A DNA stretch of 5,033 nt. Origin: an uncultured Prevotella sp. (GTDB lineage: Bacteria; Bacteroidota; Bacteroidia; Bacteroidales; Bacteroidaceae). Positions 1-5,033 of this stretch are shown one piece after another. The position numbers and the translations under genes are program-made. The stretch is taken from positions 1 through 5,033 of the forward strand of contig CAMQBP010000169.1 of the NCBI GenBank assembly GCA_946999025.1, written 5' to 3'. A model generated the notes under the pieces. It was given only the letters and a program-made list of their open reading frames with translations. It had not been told where the DNA came from and ran no database searches. Every line of letters begins with the position of its first letter. The stretch's first letter is position 1.

Positions 1-222
1 GAACTTGAAATAGGGCGATGATTGGATGCGCTGCACCAAGCGTTGCGACAGCGTACTATGATCGTTGTCAACTACGGTGATGTAGATGTTCTTCACTTCC
101 AGGCTGGTAATCCACGGAAACACCAGCATGATGGCGATGGGAAAGAACAGGATCAGCTTGGGTATGAACGGATTGTGCCGAATCTGGATGAACTCTTTCT
201 CGATGAGATAGGACAGTGTCAT
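1..222 (-). CDS. ABC-2 type transport permease, YbhR-like (5' part only, cut by window edge)
   Basis: This is the N-terminal 74 codons of a second inner-membrane permease; the rest lies beyond the left edge. It starts at an ATG at 222-220 that overlaps the TGA stop of the upstream permease as ATGA, a classic translational-coupling arrangement that fixes the start. The protein begins MTLSYLIEKEFIQIRHNP, the cytoplasmic amphipathic lead (K/R-E followed by R-x-P) typical of ABC-2 permeases. A first membrane segment follows at about residues 21-38 (KLILFFPIAIMLVFPW). After it comes TSLEVKNIYITVVDNDHS, the start of the large periplasmic domain, which resembles the matching stretch of E. coli YbhR as I recall it. 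With the preceding permease it would form the heterodimeric membrane channel of the exporter. The full length is probably about 370 residues by family analogy; that is inference, since no stop codon is visible. Confidence 0.9.
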   Translation of the reverse strand, partial: MTLSYLIEKEFIQIRHNPFIPKLILFFPIAIMLVFPWITSLEVKNIYITVVDNDHSTLSQRLVQRIQSSPYFKF

Positions 223-1313
223 GACAGTCTGATTTTAAATTTCTTCAACGCAACGGCTAACAATACCACGGCCATGGCAGTGAGTACAGCCAGTTCTTGG
301 TACACCATCTGCACGTCAACGCCCATAATCATCAGTTTCTTCATGGCCGACACATACCACCTGGCTGGGATGATGGCCGAGAGATAACGCAGAATGGCCG
401 GCATGCTCTCGATGGGATAAATCATTCCTGAGAGCATCGTGCTTGGCATCATGAGCAACATACCCGACATCAGCAAGGCCACTACTTGCGTGTTAGCAAC
501 CACACTGATGAGCAATCCCAAAGCCAACGACAGCAGGATGTACAGCAACGAAACACCAAAGATGAGTGCCACGTTGCCCGCAATGGGCACGGCCAGGATA
601 AACTTCGAGATGAGTAAGATGCTGATGAGTATCATAATGGACAGCACAAAGTAAGGCACAGCCTTGGCTATCATGATGTAAAGTGGCTTGACAGGCGATA
701 CCAGGAGCACCTCCATCGTACCTCTTTCTTTCTCACGGACAATGCTCACCGAGGTCATCATGGCGCAAATGAGCATCATGAGCATGCCCATGGTGCCAGG
801 AACAAAGTTGTAAGCACTCTTCATCTGTGGATTATACAGCAGTTGGGTGTTGACGGCAGGCCTGCTTTCTCCATGCATTTCTCTCGTTAGTTCGTCCATC
901 ACGATTTGTTGGGCATACGACACCTGCTGTTCAGCGATGTTCGGATCTGTGTAATCAGCGATGAATTGAACGCCAGCCTGCCCGCTGTACCGATTGTTTC
1001 CGAAATCGGGAGAGAAGGCGATGGCCATGTTCACTTTGTTGTCTGACAGCAGTTGTTTGGCCTCTTTCGTCGTTCCAACCGTATGAGTGACAATGAAATT
1101 GCCCGACGCATCCAGGCTGTGAACCACCTGTTGCGTACGACTATCCATCGAAGAAGTGACAATAGCCACCTTCACATCTTTGATATCGGTGGTGATGGCG
1201 AAGCCAAAAATGAGCATCATCACTACCGGCATGCCAAAAAGAATCAGCATAGTGCGCCGATCTCTCATGATGTGTTTCGTTTCTTTGATGACAAATGAGT
1301 TAAACTGATTCAT
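219..1313 (-). CDS. ABC-2 type transport permease, YbhS-like
   Basis: This is an inner-membrane permease subunit of a drug-type ABC exporter, 364 residues long and close to the usual 365-380 for this family. It has a cytoplasmic lead with KETKHIMRDRR (residues 10-20), a first membrane helix at about 22-40, and a periplasmic domain at about 42-170. Five further hydrophobic segments lie at roughly 171-192, 217-239, 247-272, 275-299 and 340-356. The cytoplasmic loop after the second helix carries REKERGTMEVLL (193-204), the conserved ABC-2 motif thought to contact the ATPase. IESMPAILR and IIPARWYVS (301-322) are further family hallmarks shared with E. coli YbhS. The ATG at 1313 lies 18 bases after the ATPase stop and is preceded by a purine-rich GAGAAAAAGA, which is a weak ribosome-binding candidate. 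The stop overlaps the start of the next permease by four bases. The substrate is unknown. Confidence 0.95.
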   Translation of the reverse strand: MNQFNSFVIKETKHIMRDRRTMLILFGMPVVMMLIFGFAITTDIKDVKVAIVTSSMDSRTQQVVHSLDASGNFIVTHTVGTTKEAKQLLSDNKVNMAIAFSPDFGNNRYSGQAGVQFIADYTDPNIAEQQVSYAQQIVMDELTREMHGESRPAVNTQLLYNPQMKSAYNFVPGTMGMLMMLICAMMTSVSIVREKERGTMEVLLVSPVKPLYIMIAKAVPYFVLSIMILISILLISKFILAVPIAGNVALIFGVSLLYILLSLALGLLISVVANTQVVALLMSGMLLMMPSTMLSGMIYPIESMPAILRYLSAIIPARWYVSAMKKLMIMGVDVQMVYQELAVLTAMAVVLLAVALKKFKIRLS

Positions 1314-1331
1314 TCTTTTTCTCGCTAAACA

Positions 1332-2825
1332 TTATTCTCCACGGGTGGCTTGGCGTGCCAACAGCGTAAACACCTCATCCATGTCGTTGCAACGGTACGT
1401 GCGTTTCAGTTCGTCGGGTGTACCCATGGCACGAATCTTTCCATCCACCATGATGGAGATACGGTCACAATATTCGGCCTCATCCATATAGTGTGTGGTG
1501 ACAAAGACGGTGATACCGCGCGCCGAAGCGGCATAAATGAGTTCCCAAAACTGTCGCCTCGTGGCCGGATCCACGCCCCCTGTAGGTTCATCAAGGAACA
1601 CCACTTCGGGTTCGTGGAAGATACTTACCGAGAAGGCGAGCTTCTGTTTCCACCCCAATGGCAGCGACTTGACCAGCGAATCGCGATGCTCTTCAAAATG
1701 CAACTGCTTGAGCATGTCGTCCATCTTGGTGGCAATGGCTTGCTTACTCATACCATAGATGCCGCCAAAAAGCTTGATGTTCTGAGCCACGGTCATGTCT
1801 TCATACAGGGAAAAGCGTTGACTCATGTAGCCAATATGCTTCTTAATCTGCTCTGAATGCTTGCGTATGTCAAATCCAGCTACCTTACCTTTGCCGCTTG
1901 TGGGCTTGTTCAATCCCGTAAGCATGTGCATGGCCGTGGTCTTTCCAGCACCGTTAGCGCCTAAAAAGCCAAAGATTTCGCCGCGATGAACACTGAAGGA
2001 TATGTCGTCAACGGCATGGAACGTCCCAAAAGCCTTGACCAGATGTTCGACCTGAATCACATCTTCCGCTTTCTCTTGCAGCCCCTCTTCCGCCATTCCT
2101 TGCTGCTCTTGACCAGACTTATCCTCATGCTTCAGACCCTCAGGATTGAAGATATCGGCAAATTGAGCTAAGATTTCATCGGGACCATCGATAGCTCTCA
2201 CCCGCCCATTGTCCAGAAAAGCCACCCGCTCACAGCAGCGAATCTCGTCCAAATAAGGCGTTGCGGCCACGATGGTGATATTCCTTTCCTTCAGCATTCC
2301 CAGCATCTGCCACAATTCTTTGCGCGAAACAGGATCAACACCTGTGGTGGGTTCATCCAAAAACAGCACGCTTGGTTGATGGACAAGCGCACAAGAAAGA
2401 GCCAATTTCTGTTTCATACCACCCGACAACGCACCCGCCTTCCGATTTTTGAAAGGCTCTATCTGCGAGTAAATGGCTTTGATTCCATCGTATCCGGCAG
2501 CGATGGTGGTCCCAAAAAGATCAGCAAAAAACTGGAGATTCTCCTCAACTGTCAAATCTTGATACAACGAAAACTTGCCCGGCATGTAGCCCACACGCTG
2601 GCGAATTTCTTTATATTGGCTCACCACGTCATAGCCTTCAACACTTACAGTGCCTGCATCAGCCAGCAAAAGTGATGCCATAATGCGAAACAGAGATGTC
2701 TTGCCGGCACCATCGGGGCCTATGAGTCCGAACACTTCTCCTTGCTTCACGCTGAAAGAAACATCATCCAGTGCCTGGACATCATCGTAACTTTTGGTGA
2801 TATGGCTTACTTCTATCGCGTTCAT
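1332..2825 (-). CDS. ABC exporter ATPase with two fused nucleotide-binding domains, YbhF-like
   Basis: This cytoplasmic protein of 497 residues carries two ABC ATPase domains in one chain and would power the two permeases encoded downstream. Domain 1 (about 1-220) has Walker A GPDGAGKTS at 36-44, signature LSGGM at 133-137 and Walker B VLFLDEPT at 153-160. A Gly (83) stands where the Q-loop Gln belongs, in GYMPGKF, and a Pro (190) stands where the switch His belongs, in ATPYLDE. A charged, Glu/Gln/Lys-rich linker spans about 222-254. Domain 2 (about 255-497) has Walker A GANGAGKTT at 289-297, Q336 in GYMSQRF, Walker B VVFLDEPT at 408-415 and the switch His H445 in TTHYMDE, but its signature is degraded to LPLGW (388-392). 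One ATP site is therefore canonical and the other degenerate. E. coli YbhF, as I recall it, is longer (about 578 residues) and has the same fused plan. The start ATG is 7 bases after the adaptor stop. Confidence 0.96.
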   Translation of the reverse strand: MNAIEVSHITKSYDDVQALDDVSFSVKQGEVFGLIGPDGAGKTSLFRIMASLLLADAGTVSVEGYDVVSQYKEIRQRVGYMPGKFSLYQDLTVEENLQFFADLFGTTIAAGYDGIKAIYSQIEPFKNRKAGALSGGMKQKLALSCALVHQPSVLFLDEPTTGVDPVSRKELWQMLGMLKERNITIVAATPYLDEIRCCERVAFLDNGRVRAIDGPDEILAQFADIFNPEGLKHEDKSGQEQQGMAEEGLQEKAEDVIQVEHLVKAFGTFHAVDDISFSVHRGEIFGFLGANGAGKTTAMHMLTGLNKPTSGKGKVAGFDIRKHSEQIKKHIGYMSQRFSLYEDMTVAQNIKLFGGIYGMSKQAIATKMDDMLKQLHFEEHRDSLVKSLPLGWKQKLAFSVSIFHEPEVVFLDEPTGGVDPATRRQFWELIYAASARGITVFVTTHYMDEAEYCDRISIMVDGKIRAMGTPDELKRTYRCNDMDEVFTLLARQATRGE

Positions 2826-2832
2826 GCTTATC

Positions 2833-3726
2833 TTACAACTTCATCCCACCATACATACCTATCTTTATATGACCGTCATTTTGTACGGCAATCTTCACGG
2901 CATACACCTGATCGGCACGTTCGTCATCGGTCAAGATGGTCTTCGGGGTGAATTCAGAGCGTGGTGATATCCAAACCACCTTTCCCTTATACTCCTTGCT
3001 GGTGTCATCTCCGTAATCGCTAAAGACAGTCACTTGCTGCCCAATCTTCACCTTTTCTAACTGCCGACTGGTGAGATAGGCACGCAAAAAGAGGTTCTTG
3101 GTGTCAGCAACCTTAAACAATGGCTTACCGATAGAGGCGAACTCACCTTCTTCAGCATACTTCTCAAGCACGGTACCCGTGAGCGGTGAGGTGACATGAC
3201 ACTTCTTCAACTGGTCAAGTACCTGATATTTTTGGATGTCGTTCGCACTGATTTGGGAATTCAGCGCACGCGTACTACTGTTCAAAGAAGACTGCTGTGC
3301 AGCCAATTGGCGCTTCAACACCCGAACGGCCGATGTGGCATCGTCCAATTGTTTGCGGTTGGCAGCCCCATCATTCACCAGTCCTTCAAAACGTTGACGC
3401 TCCTGTTCGGCCTGGTTGAGCTGCTGTTTGAGCACGGCTATCTGCGCGTTTACATCCGGTTTCTGATTGGCAATTGACTTGGAGTTGGCCCCTACTTGAC
3501 GCGCTTTCAAGGTCAATTGAACCGTATCTATCAAGCCTACCTGCTGTCCTTCACTCACTTCAGACCCTTCGGTAACCCCCAGTTGCAACAATTTGCCGTT
3601 TTGTTCGGCCGACACAACGACCTCCGTCGCTTCAAAAAGACCGGTCGCATCGTATTTATTCTCGTGTGACGAACATGCCGACAAGATGCCAACAAGCCCG
3701 ACCATCACTATCTTCATCGTTTTCAT
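2833..3726 (-). CDS. HlyD-family periplasmic adaptor subunit, YbhG-like lipoprotein
   Basis: This is a membrane-fusion (adaptor) protein of 297 residues that would link the inner-membrane ABC complex to the outer-membrane duct. The N-terminus is a lipoprotein signal with lipobox LSAC (15-18), so the mature protein probably begins at lipidated C18, followed by SSHENK. The two halves of a lipoyl-like domain are at about 34-68 (EVVVSAEQNGKL through GQQVGLID) and 176-207 (CHVTSPLTGTVLEKYAEEG). Between them is a long helical hairpin (about 70-172) rich in Gln, Ala, Lys and Glu, with its turn near VNDGA (117-121). The C-terminal part (about 208-297) has the beta-barrel and membrane-proximal pattern, including EFTPKTILTDDERADQVYAV, a YbhG-type signature. 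The length is slightly below the roughly 330 residues of E. coli YbhG. The start lies one base after the stop of the outer-membrane factor gene (TGA-T-ATG), so translation is probably coupled. A second Met at residue 4 is a possible but less likely start. Confidence 0.94.
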   Translation of the reverse strand: MKTMKIVMVGLVGILSACSSHENKYDATGLFEATEVVVSAEQNGKLLQLGVTEGSEVSEGQQVGLIDTVQLTLKARQVGANSKSIANQKPDVNAQIAVLKQQLNQAEQERQRFEGLVNDGAANRKQLDDATSAVRVLKRQLAAQQSSLNSSTRALNSQISANDIQKYQVLDQLKKCHVTSPLTGTVLEKYAEEGEFASIGKPLFKVADTKNLFLRAYLTSRQLEKVKIGQQVTVFSDYGDDTSKEYKGKVVWISPRSEFTPKTILTDDERADQVYAVKIAVQNDGHIKIGMYGGMKL

Positions 3727-3727
3727 A

Positions 3728-4975
3728 TCAGTTGTTATTGATGTTTTTGAGTTGATAAATTGCTTGCAAAAGCTGTATTTCGTGAATGGTTTTCTGCTGC
3801 CGTGCCTCGCTCACCGCATTGACGTCGCGCAGCATTTCGTTGATGGTCTCAATGCCATTCTGCACCTTTTTCACCGACGTGTCATGGATACGCTCACGCA
3901 AAGTGATAATGCGCGTGTCTTGTTCCAGTTTTTTGCGCAGGTCATCCACCACCCCTGCCGACTGCTGGTTTTGCAAACGTGTGTTGAAAAGAAAGGTTTC
4001 ACGCTCGCTTTCAATCTGCATTTTCTTGGTTTCCAGATTCCTCAAATCGTTTTTACGCGTATAAAAAGGTGCCACGTTCCATGACAACGTAATGCCACCT
4101 GCAATCATACCCGGACGCATGATGTCCATCACTTTGTTATGATACATGCCCATGGCGAAAGCACTTATCGTGGGATTGAGCTGGCTGTTCAATGCCTTGC
4201 GCTGCGTATCGAGCAACTTTGACTGCGCTGTAAAGTACGACAATTCGGGACGATGCGACGTGCTGTCTGGCAAAACTTCTGGCATGACAGGCTTCGCCAG
4301 TTGGGTTTTCTCATCCACCTCCTGTCCGATGAACAGTCCCAGCATCCGCGCATACGAACGTCTTGAAGCACGAAGACTGCCCTCTTGCTGCTCGGCACGA
4401 ACCTGTTCTACGGCCACTGCATCCAAATCAGACTGGTTAGCAACGCCACCTTTCAACATGGCTTCAACGGTATTGCGACTCAACTGCAAGTCGTTTTGTA
4501 AGAGTTTTACTTGCTTGAGTTGTTCATCCAGCATCAAAATGCCGAAATATAGCTGGTCCACTCGCTGGTTGATGTCGTACAAACGCACGTTCAACTGGTT
4601 TTCGTCAACCTCGGCTTGCGCCTTTGCCAGCTGTTTACGGGCTGCGATACCACCACCATCATAAATCACCTGGTTAACCTGTACGCTGCCATTGAGCAGG
4701 TAGTTCTTCATATCAGCTTGGCCCGAAGCCTTCATTTGTTCGGTCAAATCCAGCGGTTCGGTGAACCCATTGGCTTCCAAACTGACCTTCACTTTTGGCA
4801 AATAGGCCTTTGAAGCGTTGGAAACCGTGTAGTTCATGCTCTGCCTGACCAACTCGTATTGCTTGATGACGGGATACTGTGTGCGTGCCAACTCATGGCA
4901 ACGCTCCAACGTAAGCTGGGCAAAGCCTTGCACGGCAACAGCAGACAACAGCAGCAGTATAATTCGTTGTTTCAT
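3728..4975 (-). CDS. TolC-family outer-membrane efflux protein
   Basis: This would be the outer-membrane channel of the exporter, 415 residues and the first gene of the operon. A Sec signal peptide (MKQR, then hydrophobic IILLLLSAVAV) is probably cut after GFA at residue 19, leaving QLTLERCHELA, the typical start of a mature TolC-family protein. The internal duplication of the family is visible. YLPKVKVSLEANG (59-70) and LNPTISAFAMGMY (266-278) are the paired beta-strand regions, each followed by a second strand (QVNQVIYDGGG at 99-109; ITLSWNVAPFY at 295-305) and a long helix. KGGVANQSDLDAVAVEQVRA (175-194) and QNGIETINEMLRDVNAVSEA (372-391) are the matching helix-turn-helix units. It is shorter than E. 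coli TolC and ends soon after the last helix, with no C-terminal extension. The ATG at 4975 is chosen because the signal peptide follows directly and a promoter element lies just upstream. Its pairing with an adaptor and ABC genes indicates a dedicated exit duct. Confidence 0.95.
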   Translation of the reverse strand: MKQRIILLLLSAVAVQGFAQLTLERCHELARTQYPVIKQYELVRQSMNYTVSNASKAYLPKVKVSLEANGFTEPLDLTEQMKASGQADMKNYLLNGSVQVNQVIYDGGGIAARKQLAKAQAEVDENQLNVRLYDINQRVDQLYFGILMLDEQLKQVKLLQNDLQLSRNTVEAMLKGGVANQSDLDAVAVEQVRAEQQEGSLRASRRSYARMLGLFIGQEVDEKTQLAKPVMPEVLPDSTSHRPELSYFTAQSKLLDTQRKALNSQLNPTISAFAMGMYHNKVMDIMRPGMIAGGITLSWNVAPFYTRKNDLRNLETKKMQIESERETFLFNTRLQNQQSAGVVDDLRKKLEQDTRIITLRERIHDTSVKKVQNGIETINEMLRDVNAVSEARQQKTIHEIQLLQAIYQLKNINNN

Positions 4976-4997
4976 ATACTTTGTGTTAGTTATGTTT

Positions 4998-5017
4998 GCA
5001 AAAATACAATATTTTGC
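4998..5017. promoter_or_regulatory. Imperfect AT-rich inverted repeat over the -7 element
   Basis: GCAAAAATA at 4998-5006 and TATTTTGC at 5010-5017 pair with a three-base centre (CAA) and one extra A in the first arm. The repeat contains the whole candidate -7 element, so a dimeric regulator bound here would compete with RNA polymerase. AT-rich DNA produces such symmetry by chance fairly often, so this is only a candidate. It is too close to the transcription start to be a terminator of the operon itself. Confidence 0.25.
4999..5006 (-). promoter_or_regulatory. Candidate Bacteroidota -7 promoter element (TATTTTTG)
   Basis: On the minus strand these eight bases read TATTTTTG, an exact match to the TAnnTTTG -7 consensus used by the primary sigma factor of Bacteroidota. 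It sits 23 bases before the outer-membrane factor start, which would give a short leader of about 20 bases. No TTTG-like -33 element is seen at the expected distance. Either it is poor here and the promoter depends on other contacts, or this match is a chance one in AT-rich DNA. The whole operon would be transcribed from here. Confidence 0.55.
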
Positions 5018-5033
5018 GGTAATTGTTCTTACC
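5018..5033. promoter_or_regulatory. Operator-like inverted repeat GGTAA-N6-TTACC
   Basis: Perfect five-base arms (GGTAA at 5018-5022, TTACC at 5029-5033) flank a six-base spacer. The repeat ends exactly at the window edge, so the arms may be longer. It lies upstream of the -7 element, covering the place where a -33 element would be, which is where a repressor site would block transcription. Exporter operons of this type are often preceded by a TetR/AcrR-family gene. A regulator beyond the right edge is inference. Confidence 0.35.

Noticed and set aside
22..387. Plus-strand open frame of 121 codons at the left edge
   Set aside because: It runs antisense across the junction of the two permease genes, whose minus-strand frames join by a clean ATGA overlap. 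No domain is visible in the plus-strand translation.
1314..1331. Possible internal promoter or terminator in the 18-base gap between ATPase and permease genes
   Set aside because: The gap is too short for a stem-loop terminator, has no inverted repeat and no TAnnTTTG motif. The purine-rich stretch is better read as a weak ribosome-binding site.
1350..1856. Open plus-strand reading frame of 168 codons
   Set aside because: It lies entirely antisense to the second domain of the ATPase, shows no recognisable domain and has no start context. It is a shadow of the coding strand.
2061..2162. Possible frameshift or gene fusion scar between the two ATPase domains
   Set aside because: The reading frame is continuous across both domains, and the fused two-domain plan is normal for YbhF-type ATPases.
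3593..4664. Plus-strand open frames of 163 and 172 codons (3593-4084 and 4146-4664)
   Set aside because: Both are antisense to the adaptor and outer-membrane factor genes, which have clear family signatures. The translated products are Cys/Ser/Phe-rich and lack any motif.
1..5033. tRNA, rRNA, CRISPR array, insertion sequence or phage signals
   Set aside because: Almost all of the window is coding for five contiguous exporter genes. No direct-repeat array, transposase or RNA gene signature was seen on either strand.

Overview
The window reads as one minus-strand operon from a member of the Bacteroidota, probably from the Bacteroides/Prevotella side. That placement is inferred. It rests on the TAnnTTTG-type -7 promoter element ahead of the first gene, the lack of clear Shine-Dalgarno sequences, the moderate GC content and the lipoprotein form of the adaptor. 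Every convincing gene is on the minus strand and is transcribed from right to left. The only non-coding DNA is about 58 bases at the right edge plus intergenic gaps of 1, 7 and 18 bases.

In transcription order the layout is: a promoter and operator-like region (about 4976-5033); a TolC-family outer-membrane factor (4975-3728); an HlyD/YbhG-type periplasmic adaptor lipoprotein (3726-2833); an ATPase with two fused ABC domains, YbhF-like (2825-1332); an ABC-2 permease, YbhS-like (1313-219); and the first 74 codons of a second ABC-2 permease, YbhR-like (222 to 1, running off the left edge). The two permease genes overlap by four bases (ATGA). The outer-membrane factor and adaptor are separated by one base.

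Together these genes encode a complete tripartite ABC exporter. The fused ATPase would drive a heterodimer of the two permeases in the inner membrane, the lipid-anchored adaptor would bridge the periplasm, and the TolC-like protein would form the outer-membrane exit duct. The closest system I recall is E. coli ybhG-ybhF-ybhS-ybhR, which lacks a built-in outer-membrane factor. The substrate cannot be read from the sequence; drugs, other toxic compounds or small lipophilic molecules are the usual guesses for this family.

I do not see an undescribed system here. The points most worth a second look are the clean asymmetry of the two ATP sites in the fused ATPase, two inverted repeats around the promoter that look like repressor operators, and an altered tip motif in the adaptor hairpin.
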